64,000 bases of DNA, taken from NCBI RefSeq assembly GCF_900107675.1, contig NZ_FNRI01000012.1, positions 23,829 to 87,828 of the forward strand. The letters run 5' to 3'. The notes beneath the pieces were generated by a model. The model did not search any database and was not told the DNA's origin. It saw nothing but the letters and a program-made list of their open reading frames with translations. Of the stretch, positions 52,495 to 61,038 are shown one piece after another. Made by a program: the position numbers and the translations under genes. The DNA is from Alistipes timonensis JC136. GTDB lineage: Bacteria > Bacteroidota > Bacteroidia > Bacteroidales > Rikenellaceae. Numbering within the stretch: position 1 is the stretch's first letter; each line of letters begins with the position of its first letter.

Positions 52495-53253
52495 TTACCG
52501 GAACCAATGCCGAACTCGCCGAACAATGCGCTGCAAACGCGTATCCCGCCAGCTTCCCGTCACGCAATGCACGGCGTAGTTCTCCGGGGTGTGCGTCTGT
52601 CGGGAACTGGCAAATACGCTGCTGGGATAAATAACGATATTCCCCGGCAGACGTTGCAGCTCGTTTTTATAGACAAACCCATATCCTTCCAGATGTTTCG
52701 CAGCAATCGCAGGATGGATAACATCCATGAACAGCGTACCGTCCGGTTGGATAAAATGGATAGAACCGAAAAAATCGAGAAGTTCCTTCACAAAAGGATT
52801 GCCCTTTTTCGCCCCCATCAATGCAACCAGCAACCCCATACCTGCAACATAAGTCCGGGAATCGAATGGCCGGCCGTCGGAATCAAGCTGGTATTTTCCT
52901 TGCGTTTCAAAAAAATCAGCATGATATTCAACCGCCGAGAAGAAATCGTGTTCCAAAAACCGATCGAATCCCTTGTAAACGATAACGTCGGTGTCGAAAT
53001 AGATACCGCCCTCGGTATATAATGCATATAACCGGACATAATCGGAAACCAGCGACCATTTCTTTTCAGCCAGGGCTTCCCGCGTAAAAGCGATTGACTG
53101 AAGATCAAGACTGTTTTCATCCCAGCATTTGATCCGGTAATCCGGCATCACCCGGCTCCAGGTATCAATGCAGCTCTGTATCTCGGAAGGGAAAGGCTTC
53201 CCGCCGAACCAACAATAATGTATGATTTTGGGTATACACGAGTTAGCATCCAT
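52495..53253 (-). CDS. Family 32 glycosyltransferase (DxD)
   Basis: This 252-residue GT-A enzyme has the N-terminal IPKIIHYCWFGGKPFPSEIQSCIDTW and the DxD metal/donor site in SDYVRLYALYTEGGIYFDTDVIVYKGF. This is the classic Gly-sugar transferase (GT32) layout shared with capsular Gal/Man transferases. It likely acts on the lipid-linked oligosaccharide at the cytoplasmic face. Confidence 0.88.
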   Translation of the reverse strand: MDANSCIPKIIHYCWFGGKPFPSEIQSCIDTWSRVMPDYRIKCWDENSLDLQSIAFTREALAEKKWSLVSDYVRLYALYTEGGIYFDTDVIVYKGFDRFLEHDFFSAVEYHADFFETQGKYQLDSDGRPFDSRTYVAGMGLLVALMGAKKGNPFVKELLDFFGSIHFIQPDGTLFMDVIHPAIAAKHLEGYGFVYKNELQRLPGNIVIYPSSVFASSRQTHTPENYAVHCVTGSWRDTRLQRIVRRVRHWFR

Positions 53254-53264
53254 AATTATCAGAA

Positions 53265-54239
53265 TTAATTTGTCAAACTATCTATACGCTCCAACAGTGC
53301 AACTTCATTCAGGGACACCTTTCTGGCAAAAAGTTTATCCGGAGCGTTCTTGATTTTATCCTCGATATCGGAAATATCCGCAGCCGTAAGGTCTATATCG
53401 CATGGAACAGGCATGCCGTTTTCATCCGATCGATTCCGGTTGACATACAACAGAAAATCTCCGGCCCAATCTCTTTTACCCTCAGCATCCGAAAGAATAA
53501 TAGACTGCAACATACTCTCTTCCGGGAGTCCGAATGTCCGATAATAGGCCATATATTCGGGATGTTCCTCGATTTTTCGCAAAACACGCTCAGCGGTGCG
53601 GGTCGTGATCTCGAACCATGTTTCGGATGCATATAAATGCAGATCGGCAGGAAACTTACGCCTTGTAAAGAACAGGTTGCAACAATTGGCAATCATCTTC
53701 CATGAACACAGTTTCTTCAGACATCGCATATCGAAAAACCGCCATCCGGAACAAGCCACGAACCGCCACGGGAAGACAACGATTTTGAATTTGCCGACAA
53801 CCGTAATCCAGTGCCACCGAGCATGGCGGTCCATGATTCTCCGGATTACAGGTTCGGTTTCCTCGAGCGGCTCGGCATGAATAAATTCCGCGGGATAACG
53901 AGCCGCGAAATAGTCATGAATATAAGCTGTCGATTTAATCGGGTAATCCTGTCCGCTGATCAGCACGCAATAACCCTCTTTCGTATCGGCCACGACGGCC
54001 CTCATCAGATTGAGTTCCGCCTGCACCATACTGATATCCCCCCATTCGACATTTATACGGGCATCGCCTGTCAGAAAGAACACATGGGGTAACCGTTTCA
54101 ACGACTTCATAAACGGTTCAATATCTTTCTTACCGTCGACATGGATATAAAAATATGCCTGCGGATGTTGCAGTTTCGATACGGTTCTTGCCAATAATTC
54201 CGGCTCGTTGTAAACCGTAAACATATAATTAACGCGCAT
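53265..54239 (-). CDS. Family 14 glycosyltransferase (core-2/I-branching type)
   Basis: This 324-residue enzyme is related to beta-1,6-N-acetylglucosaminyltransferases. It has YIHVDGKKDIEPFMKSL, FFLTGDARINVEWGDISMVQAELNLMRAV, YCVLISGQDYPIKSTAYIHDYF and ASETWFEITTRTAERVLRKIEEHPEYMAYYRTFGLPEESMLQS. These are the GT14 landmarks, and GT14 enzymes need no DxD. It could create a branch or a terminal GlcNAc. It overlaps the upstream GT2 gene by 11 bases. Confidence 0.87.
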   Translation of the reverse strand: MRVNYMFTVYNEPELLARTVSKLQHPQAYFYIHVDGKKDIEPFMKSLKRLPHVFFLTGDARINVEWGDISMVQAELNLMRAVVADTKEGYCVLISGQDYPIKSTAYIHDYFAARYPAEFIHAEPLEETEPVIRRIMDRHARWHWITVVGKFKIVVFPWRFVACSGWRFFDMRCLKKLCSWKMIANCCNLFFTRRKFPADLHLYASETWFEITTRTAERVLRKIEEHPEYMAYYRTFGLPEESMLQSIILSDAEGKRDWAGDFLLYVNRNRSDENGMPVPCDIDLTAADISDIEDKIKNAPDKLFARKVSLNEVALLERIDSLTN

Positions 54240-55128
54240 ACCCGAATATTTTTTTCAGACCGTCATACAGCCCCTTCCGTTCCGCCCTGTACTGATCCCT
54301 GCCATACAAGAACGGATGTACCAGTAAATGTACGCCCCAATGCGTGACGACGGTATATAACAGTTTCACAAAAGAATGATGTCGATATGTAAAGTATAAT
54401 AAATTACGATTCAGGTAATAGAGCGTAAAGGGACTTCCCACACCCGTGGATGAGCTCTCTTTGTGTTTGAGTTCGGACTGGGGAATGTAGAAAATCGGTA
54501 TGCGGGCTTTATAGGTACGATACATGAAATCCGTATCGTCATAATAGACAAAATACCATTCATCCATCATTCCGACCGTCTGAAAGACATCTCTGTGTAT
54601 CAATGCGAAACAGGTCGGTGCATAAACGATGCGTTTCGCCTCATCGAACTGCCCCGTATCCTTCTGCCCGAATCCGAAATGCCGGGTTCCACCCCGCCAG
54701 AAACGGTAAGTCCCACCGGCTGCCCAAATGATAGAATCGCCATCGAAGAAATATATTTTGGGCACTGCAACAGCAGCTTCGTAGTACAGCATGCCCCGCA
54801 GCAGATTATCGATTGTATCGGGAGCCAGGACAATGTCATTATTCGAAAGCAACACATACTCACAGCCATCCGCTAACGCACGGACAATTCCGATATTGTT
54901 CCCCTTTGCCACGCCCCAGTTTTCCGGTTCGGCGATAATCACCGTTTCAAATCGGACTGCGGATGCAAGGGCTCTGGCTTTCGCCAACGACCGATCCTGC
55001 GAGTGGTTGTCTATAACATACAGGGTGAAATTTTCATACGTCTGCTCGCCGAGCGACCTGAAAAAATCATCCAAGACCCGCTCCCCGTTATACAGAACGG
55101 TAACAACTCCTATTTTACCTGAGTCCAT
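54229..55128 (-). CDS. Family 2 glycosyltransferase
   Basis: This 299-residue GT-A inverting transferase has the N-terminal KIGVVTVLYNGERVLDDFFRSLGEQTYENFTLYVIDNHSQD, donor-binding NWGVAKGNNIGIVRAL and CEYVLLSNNDIVL (DxD equivalent NND). The MDEWYFVYYDDTDFMYR block near residue 190 resembles the ED-Y motif of the rhamnosyltransferase branch. Rhamnose is therefore one possible donor. It is translationally coupled to the GT14 gene by overlap. Confidence 0.9.
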   Translation of the reverse strand: MDSGKIGVVTVLYNGERVLDDFFRSLGEQTYENFTLYVIDNHSQDRSLAKARALASAVRFETVIIAEPENWGVAKGNNIGIVRALADGCEYVLLSNNDIVLAPDTIDNLLRGMLYYEAAVAVPKIYFFDGDSIIWAAGGTYRFWRGGTRHFGFGQKDTGQFDEAKRIVYAPTCFALIHRDVFQTVGMMDEWYFVYYDDTDFMYRTYKARIPIFYIPQSELKHKESSSTGVGSPFTLYYLNRNLLYFTYRHHSFVKLLYTVVTHWGVHLLVHPFLYGRDQYRAERKGLYDGLKKIFGYAR

Positions 55129-55139
55129 AATGTGCTGTA

Positions 55140-55856
55140 TTATAAAAATGGAGCATGGTTTTTCCCATCAAACTCATAGGTCAGATTTGTATTTCGGACG
55201 CCGATTTGTCGCGCTGGAATACCTCCGAATAGGGTGTAAGGAGGAATATCTTTCGTTACGACAGCCCCGGCTGCGACAACAGCCCCTTCTCCGATATTCA
55301 CCCCCGGCAGAATCACACAGCGGGGGCCAAGCCAGGCCCGGTCTCCAATAGTCACCATACCTTTATCCGACAATCCGAAATCGGCAGCATTATAATCATG
55401 CTGCATAGTCCATATCCAAACGCCCGTACCGAAATTCACATTCCGGCCGACACTGATTCCATTGCGTCCGTCCAAAACACACTGATCACCGATAATCGTC
55501 CCCGCCCCAATGCGAATCTTCCATGGCGCCCGAAATTCCGTTCCATAATATACGGTCGTTTCCGCGTCCATCTGCAAACACAGAATATGTCTGTAAATTA
55601 AATTACGGATATGGTGTGACGGAATCCGTGCAGTTTGATACACAACCAATCGAACCATTCCGAATAAATACCGTACTACCGACTGGCGCATATGACTATC
55701 CCTAACTTCATTGGAAGAGGGCTGCTGACTTTTAGGCAACCGCTTATGTCTTCGGACTGCACAACGGCATAACAGGCCAACACATAACAGGCACAAGCTT
55801 CTCAAAAGCCACTTGCACACGAAATAGCCGGCTACGACATATAAAAAAATCATCAT
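55140..55856 (-). CDS. Hexapeptide-repeat acyltransferase
   Basis: This 238-residue protein has an N-terminal hydrophobic segment (MMIFLYVVAGYFVCKWLLRSLCLLCVGLL), which suggests membrane association. A basic linker precedes the left-handed beta-helix (IRIGAGTIIGDQCVLDGRNGISVGRNVNFGTGVWIW). The typical end is [47 protein letters not shown]. The catalytic His is in MQHDYN. It likely O-acetylates a sugar of the polymer. It overlaps the epimerase stop by four bases. Unlike the next two acyltransferases it has no poly-C tract. Confidence 0.87.
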   Translation of the reverse strand: MMIFLYVVAGYFVCKWLLRSLCLLCVGLLCRCAVRRHKRLPKSQQPSSNEVRDSHMRQSVVRYLFGMVRLVVYQTARIPSHHIRNLIYRHILCLQMDAETTVYYGTEFRAPWKIRIGAGTIIGDQCVLDGRNGISVGRNVNFGTGVWIWTMQHDYNAADFGLSDKGMVTIGDRAWLGPRCVILPGVNIGEGAVVAAGAVVTKDIPPYTLFGGIPARQIGVRNTNLTYEFDGKNHAPFL

Positions 55857-56992
55857 TTATACAACCCTTTTCGTTTCATCTCCTCGATTGACGCCTCGTA
55901 TTTATCCTCCTGTACGTCCTGACCGTTCACCCACTCCACGAATTTCGCGATACCGGCATCGAACGACCATCGGGGCTCAAAGCCCAAAATGCGGCGGGCC
56001 AACGAGATATCGGCATAATTGTGGCGGATATCGCCCAAACGATAATTCCCGGAAACCGTCACGGGCACCTCCACACCATAATATTTCTTCAACGTATTGG
56101 CTACGGTCAGGACATCGGTCGCCACACCGGTTCCAATGTTGAATGCATATCCGGATGCTCCGTCAATCTCCAATCCGAGAATCGTAGCATCGACGACATC
56201 GTCGATATAAACGAAATCACGCGTTTCACGTCCGTCCTCAAAAACATTGATGCCATTCCCGTTTTTGATCCGCGTGGAAAAAATCGACAGTATTCCCGTA
56301 TAGGGATTGCTCAACGACTGTCCGGGGCCGTAAACATTCTGGTAACGGAAAGATACGGATTCCACCCCTATACTTTTACACACCAAATGCACCAGTTGGC
56401 CTTGTACCTGTTTGGTGATGCCGTATACCGAATTCGGATGTATAGCCGAATCCTCTGTCGTGCCCACCAATTTCAAAGGTTTCGTACACCCCGGATATTT
56501 CACCTCGAAATCGCCATGACGCATTGTTTCATCCGGGCGTTCGTCCGGATAAACATATCCCCCCAAATCATCGCTCCAATAACGACCTTCGCCATATATG
56601 GCACGCGATTCGGCCACGACAACGCGTTTGACCCGATGTCGAGTATTGGTAAGCAAATCGAGCAGGATGGCAGTTCCGCCGATATTTACACGAACGTATT
56701 TCTCGATTTCATACATCGATTGTCCCGTCCCGGTTTCCGCAGCAAGATGAATCACGGCATCTACGCCCTGCAATGCCCGCAGCCAATCTTCCCGCGAGGT
56801 AACGGAACCTTTGATGAAACGTACCTTATCTTTGATACCGAGATAAAGCGGAGAGGTTCTTTCGGGAGCATCGCCGTGAATCTGAGGTGAAAGATTGTCC
56901 AGCACACTCACCTCATATCCCTTGGCGACCAATTTGCATGCGACGTTAGAGCCGATAAAACCGGCTCCTCCTGTAATTAAAATGTGTTTCAT
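55853..56992 (-). CDS. SDR-family NAD-dependent sugar-nucleotide epimerase (dTDP-rhamnose 4-epimerase-like)
   Basis: This 379-residue extended short-chain dehydrogenase has an NAD-binding loop GGAGFIGSN at residues 8-16 and the active-site YGITK (Y-x3-K) block near 195. VIHLAAETGTGQSMYEIEKYV and SRAIYGEGRYWSDDLGGYVYPDERPDETMRHGDFEV include the insert that distinguishes proteins similar to dTDP-L-rhamnose 4-epimerase from UDP-glucose 4-epimerases. The enzyme supplies an activated sugar for the repeat unit. The precise substrate is an inference from those blocks. Confidence 0.85.
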   Translation of the reverse strand: MKHILITGGAGFIGSNVACKLVAKGYEVSVLDNLSPQIHGDAPERTSPLYLGIKDKVRFIKGSVTSREDWLRALQGVDAVIHLAAETGTGQSMYEIEKYVRVNIGGTAILLDLLTNTRHRVKRVVVAESRAIYGEGRYWSDDLGGYVYPDERPDETMRHGDFEVKYPGCTKPLKLVGTTEDSAIHPNSVYGITKQVQGQLVHLVCKSIGVESVSFRYQNVYGPGQSLSNPYTGILSIFSTRIKNGNGINVFEDGRETRDFVYIDDVVDATILGLEIDGASGYAFNIGTGVATDVLTVANTLKKYYGVEVPVTVSGNYRLGDIRHNYADISLARRILGFEPRWSFDAGIAKFVEWVNGQDVQEDKYEASIEEMKRKGLYK

Positions 56993-57007
56993 TATATTAA
57001 ATATCCA

Positions 57008-57625
57008 TTATCCTATAAATGTTCCGTCCGGAGAAGTCTTCTCCCATTTACCGGTCTCAAAATTATAGCGTTTAACAATCCGTGCCGGAGCACCGGCAAT
57101 GACACAATAATCCGGATAAACGCCTCCCGTAACTACAGAATTAGCTCCGACAACGCAATGTTTCCCAATCTGTGCACCCAAAATACAAACGTTCTCTCCG
57201 AGCCAAGAACCGGCTCCGATCACAACGGAACCAATTTGCTTTATAGGCTGTTGCATGATAGGGAGAGCTATATTTTCATAATCGTGAATATTATCCGATA
57301 TGTAAACCCGATGGGCAGTTAGGACATGCTCCTCGATTTTGACATCTTGAACAGCTATAATATGATTATAATGGCCTATCATCGAATGAGCTCCAATTTG
57401 CAACCGACAATAGGGACTATCCGCCAATGGCCGTGCAACAATATAGCAATCCGAAAAAATGCGCACATGCCCTTCCAGACGAATATTTTCAAGTCCATCC
57501 ATCCAACATGGAGAAGCAATATGGTTTCTTTTTTGGGGGGGGGAAATCAAGTTGCTCAGCATAAACCAACGTACCTTCCACCAATGTCCAATCAGTTGTA
57601 TTTTAAATATCAGATAACGAATCAT
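57008..57625 (-). CDS. Hexapeptide acetyltransferase with a C9 tract (candidate phase-variable)
   Basis: This 205-residue beta-helix acetyltransferase has [42 protein letters not shown], with the catalytic His-containing turn, then [48 protein letters not shown]. The coding strand carries nine C followed by six A, read as S28-P29-P30-Q31-K32. With nine C the frame is open. By my reading, ten C would stop about 15 codons later, and eight C also leads to early termination. The gene lies in the most AT-rich part of the locus, where such a C run stands out. It overlaps the neighbouring acyltransferase by four bases. Confidence 0.87.
   Translation of the reverse strand: MIRYLIFKIQLIGHWWKVRWFMLSNLISPPQKRNHIASPCWMDGLENIRLEGHVRIFSDCYIVARPLADSPYCRLQIGAHSMIGHYNHIIAVQDVKIEEHVLTAHRVYISDNIHDYENIALPIMQQPIKQIGSVVIGAGSWLGENVCILGAQIGKHCVVGANSVVTGGVYPDYCVIAGAPARIVKRYNFETGKWEKTSPDGTFIG
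57535..57543 (-). repeat. C9 homopolymer in acetyltransferase gene
   Basis: Nine C on the coding strand, context ATTTCCCCCCCCCAAAAAAG, at codons 28-31 of the acetyltransferase. In-frame as sequenced. Confidence 0.72.
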
Positions 57626-58344
57626 TTTTTATATTTTAAACAAAATTTATCAATGTCGGACAATAACTCCCAGTTGGCATTAATCCATTCTTCAGGTTTA
57701 TCCCACCACCGGAACCGGAGTAGGAAATCTATCTGTTCCGGCAAAAATCTGTAGCGTATAATCCTTGCCGGGACACCGCCGACAATAGCATAAGGCGGCA
57801 CATCTTTCGTCACAACTGCCCCTGCTGCGACAATAGCACCATCCCCGATAGTGACCCCATCCAGAATCATCACATGGGAGCCGATCCACACATCATTTCC
57901 GATTTCAACTACATAGTTGTCTGTTGCATATTTGTACAGATGTACACACTCTGCCGGAATCTGGCTGTGAGAATATCCTAATACTGATTCAGTATTATAA
58001 TAAAACGAGGGAGAAGTGGTTACATTCACTGCAGTAGGATGGTTCCCGAAATAAGTCCGCACACGATCTGCAATGCTGCAGAACGCCCCGATTTTAGTCG
58101 CCGTCAAATTGCAACTTTCCGTAATATAGCTATGATGCCCTATATTGCAGCAAATTATAAAACTATTTTTCCCAATCATGTTATAACCACCGAACGACGT
58201 TCCTGTGATACGCGAGTTCCGTCTACAGATAACATGTAAGGTGCGGTACAAACGAACCTTCTTACAACAAGTCCCGACATGGGGGGGGGAAATTATATCC
58301 CTAAATAAGTGCAAATACTTACGGATTGATTTTATTACAATCAT
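57622..58344 (-). CDS. Hexapeptide acyltransferase with a C9 tract (candidate phase-variable)
   Basis: This 240-residue acyltransferase of the CatB/Vat-like beta-helix group has [36 protein letters not shown], then [20 protein letters not shown] with the catalytic His. The usual end is [48 protein letters not shown]. Codons 19-22 (S-P-P-H) are built from a run of nine C. One added C gives a stop within about seven codons, and one lost C stops about 38 codons later. It is probably a sugar O-acetyltransferase of the surface polysaccharide. It overlaps the flippase stop by four bases. Confidence 0.87.
   Translation of the reverse strand: MIVIKSIRKYLHLFRDIISPPHVGTCCKKVRLYRTLHVICRRNSRITGTSFGGYNMIGKNSFIICCNIGHHSYITESCNLTATKIGAFCSIADRVRTYFGNHPTAVNVTTSPSFYYNTESVLGYSHSQIPAECVHLYKYATDNYVVEIGNDVWIGSHVMILDGVTIGDGAIVAAGAVVTKDVPPYAIVGGVPARIIRYRFLPEQIDFLLRFRWWDKPEEWINANWELLSDIDKFCLKYKK
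58281..58289 (-). repeat. C9 homopolymer in second acyltransferase gene
   Basis: Nine C on the coding strand, context ATTTCCCCCCCCCATGTC, at codons 19-22. The frame is intact in this assembly, so the gene is ON here. Confidence 0.72.
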
Positions 58345-59882
58345 ATACCTCGAAAATGGAGAATTCTGCGCACTAAAATTCGCATGTCATCGACCATAAT
58401 ATAAAGCAAGCAGAATAATAGAAAGCCGTAAATAAGCGGATACAAGATACAACTGACTATAAATTCAAAAACAGAGGATTCGGAATCGAATGACAGAATT
58501 GATAAAATATAACAGGAAACGCCCCAAGCAATAGCAGCCATCGCCAAATGGAGAGCATACATTTTATAATACCGCCAAACATTTCTTTTAAATCCCTTGG
58601 TAAAAAGAAAATATGGTTTCCATAAAAGCACAAAAACCGTCATTCCGATAAATCCTCCGCCTAAAATTCCATGTAAATCCCAGAAATATCCTCCTATTAT
58701 GGACAAAATCATTATTAGACATGCCTCGGAGATGGCTGCCCAAACATCAAAAAACATGTTGTAGGCAGCTAAAAACTGTTCCGCAAGCGAACGTCCCATC
58801 CCTACAAACATCGTCAAAACAATAAACCACACAGCGGTAGAGTCCAGCAAATATGCAGAACCAACCCATATTGTAATGAACGGTGTACTCAATGTATATA
58901 CACTAAAACAAAGTGTCGATATAAGTAAAAACCTGAATGAAAAGAGTTGGTTGAAAATCTGCTCAACCTGATTGGTTTCCTTCTCTACCACTAAATTCCC
59001 AATGCTCGCTCCAATCCCGTTGAATACAGCTCCGAATAATGCTCCAATCCCGCCAACTATCAACATATAATTACTATAGTAAGCCACTAATGACAAGGAT
59101 GCAAAAGCATATATGACAAGCGAAGTAAGTTGACTGACCGCAAAACCATTGATCTTATGTACAAATATTTGTTTTATCTTCGTGATGATATCCGGATATT
59201 TCCGGCTCAACCGCCTGCCCAGCGAAATACTCGTTTCGAGATAGGGGTAGGTGCGACGAACCATCCAGTCAAGTGCCACTGAGGCGATTACTGCGAAGAC
59301 CACCTCCAGCACCAACCACCAGACGTATCCATTGTCAAAATACTTAATAGCGAAAATCTGAAATAAGGTTTTCACCAGAATCGCAGCCTTATAGCTATAC
59401 TGGATTTTATACTCCTGCTGATCAGCCGAAAGTACAATCTGTTTGTAGTTCACGAAATAACTCAACAGGGCGCTGACCAACAGCACAGCAAATGAAGCAT
59501 AGGCATACCACAAAGGCAGCGGCATCTTGGCAAAGATCCAAGGGAAAAAAGCCATCAACACCGTACTGCCGGCAATCACGACCCAAGCAATACGGCGATA
59601 CATCCATCCCTGCAACGACACGATCTCATTAATCGCCGTGGTATCTTTGTCGAACAACGGCTTGTACAATGTACAGGCAATGGCTGTACCGATTCCGAGT
59701 TCAGCCAGATTGAGAAACTGCAACAGGTTCGTAGCCGTGGTGTTCAGACCTAAAACCTCGGCGCCGAGATGATCGAGAAAAACCTTGCGAGAAAAGAACT
59801 GCAGGACAAGGTTGATAAAATAAAACCCCAACGCCACCGCACTGTTCTTAACGCTTTTTGCGGTTCGCGACGTAGCAACCAT
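58341..59882 (-). CDS. Polysaccharide repeat-unit flippase (Wzx-type)
   Basis: This 513-residue protein has about 12-14 hydrophobic helices of the MOP superfamily. The N-terminal helix pair is [50 protein letters not shown], a segment typical of Bacteroidetes oligosaccharide flippases. A cytoplasmic loop ([23 protein letters not shown]) sits midway. It moves undecaprenyl-linked repeat units across the inner membrane for the polymerase. The 3' half is strongly AT-rich compared with its surroundings. Confidence 0.9.
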   Translation of the reverse strand: MVATSRTAKSVKNSAVALGFYFINLVLQFFSRKVFLDHLGAEVLGLNTTATNLLQFLNLAELGIGTAIACTLYKPLFDKDTTAINEIVSLQGWMYRRIAWVVIAGSTVLMAFFPWIFAKMPLPLWYAYASFAVLLVSALLSYFVNYKQIVLSADQQEYKIQYSYKAAILVKTLFQIFAIKYFDNGYVWWLVLEVVFAVIASVALDWMVRRTYPYLETSISLGRRLSRKYPDIITKIKQIFVHKINGFAVSQLTSLVIYAFASLSLVAYYSNYMLIVGGIGALFGAVFNGIGASIGNLVVEKETNQVEQIFNQLFSFRFLLISTLCFSVYTLSTPFITIWVGSAYLLDSTAVWFIVLTMFVGMGRSLAEQFLAAYNMFFDVWAAISEACLIMILSIIGGYFWDLHGILGGGFIGMTVFVLLWKPYFLFTKGFKRNVWRYYKMYALHLAMAAIAWGVSCYILSILSFDSESSVFEFIVSCILYPLIYGFLLFCLLYIMVDDMRILVRRILHFRGI

Positions 59883-59892
59883 TGTGAATGCT

Positions 59893-60996
59893 TTACTCTT
59901 TTTTCAACTGTTTTACAGCATCCTTTCCAAATAATACCCATGCACACCCGACAATTCCTCCCAGACATACGAATCCGATCAGAATCAGCATCTTCGAGGG
60001 TTTGGATGCACTTACAGGCACACTGGCCGGCTGCACCACCGCATACACAGGCGTGCTCTCCTGGACTTTTGCCCGGGCCATCTGTAGCTGCCCCGCCATC
60101 TGGTTATAGATGTTGTAGGCCAGATTCATTTCGTTCTGCAAACGCTCCTGTTCGGTGCGCACGCTCCGCAGAATCACATCCTGGTTAGCATCCATGTAAT
60201 GTGCATATTTCTGCTGCGCATCGTAATACTCCCGCTGTGCCTCGTCGAAGAGTTTCTGGGTGAAGGTCAGATCCCGCCGTGCCTTGTCCGTACGATATGC
60301 CGTAATATAATTTTGCAGATTCGATAATACCGTATCCGTCAGGGTCGCAGAAATCAGCGGATCCTGCATCGTCACTGAAAGCGTCACGACCGATTTCTTA
60401 TCGACGATCACATTAATCCGGTTGTTCAGCATCTTCACGACGGCGTTCTCCTTACGCGTCAGCCGGAACGTATCCACCTCTCCGCGCTCCGTAGCCGGCT
60501 TATCTTCCGCAAACCACGACATCACCCATCCCACGGCCTTGAACGGCAAGGAGGTAACGGCACTCCACCACGGTCTTTTCGTATGGTTGAGCAGGTAGTC
60601 GTACACATCCGTTTCTACATCGCCCTTACAGGTTGCCACCTGTACACGGAACAACTCCGCAGCGAAGGGGACGGACGCCACCACGTCGGGATACAATCCC
60701 GGATAGACGGCATCGGCACTTCCGCTGCTACTCATATTGACACCCGCCATGCTGGCCAGGGTGCTCAACCCGCCCAAAGAATTTTTGGCCGACGACATTT
60801 CAGGCGCCAGTTTAACCGTCGTCGTATACTCTTTCGGGATACTGAATCCTACGATCAACCCGATTACGGCAGCTACACCGCAACACTTCAAGATCAATTT
60901 CCTCCCGGCCCAGGCTTTGCGTCCCAACTCCAACAAATCGATTTCGCCCTCACGTACCGGCCGCACAGGGCGTTCCGGCATATTGGTATCTTCCAT
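59893..60996 (-). CDS. Wzz-type chain-length regulator
   Basis: This 367-residue inner-membrane protein has two terminal membrane helices, near 34-52 and near 335-355. The Wzz domain starts EIDLLELGRKAWAGRKLILKCCGVAAVIGLIVGFSIPKEYTTTVKLAPE. A long periplasmic coiled coil (QKLFDEAQREYYDAQQKYAHYMDANQDVILRSVRTEQERLQNEMN) follows, with a proline-rich PASVPVSASKPSK before the last helix. No kinase domain is attached. It sets modal chain length together with the polymerase, and follows the Wza-like gene. Confidence 0.9.
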   Translation of the reverse strand: MEDTNMPERPVRPVREGEIDLLELGRKAWAGRKLILKCCGVAAVIGLIVGFSIPKEYTTTVKLAPEMSSAKNSLGGLSTLASMAGVNMSSSGSADAVYPGLYPDVVASVPFAAELFRVQVATCKGDVETDVYDYLLNHTKRPWWSAVTSLPFKAVGWVMSWFAEDKPATERGEVDTFRLTRKENAVVKMLNNRINVIVDKKSVVTLSVTMQDPLISATLTDTVLSNLQNYITAYRTDKARRDLTFTQKLFDEAQREYYDAQQKYAHYMDANQDVILRSVRTEQERLQNEMNLAYNIYNQMAGQLQMARAKVQESTPVYAVVQPASVPVSASKPSKMLILIGFVCLGGIVGCAWVLFGKDAVKQLKKE

Positions 60997-61038
60997 TCCT
61001 TTCGATATTGAATAGTTTATAGAAACAGGCTCATGCCC

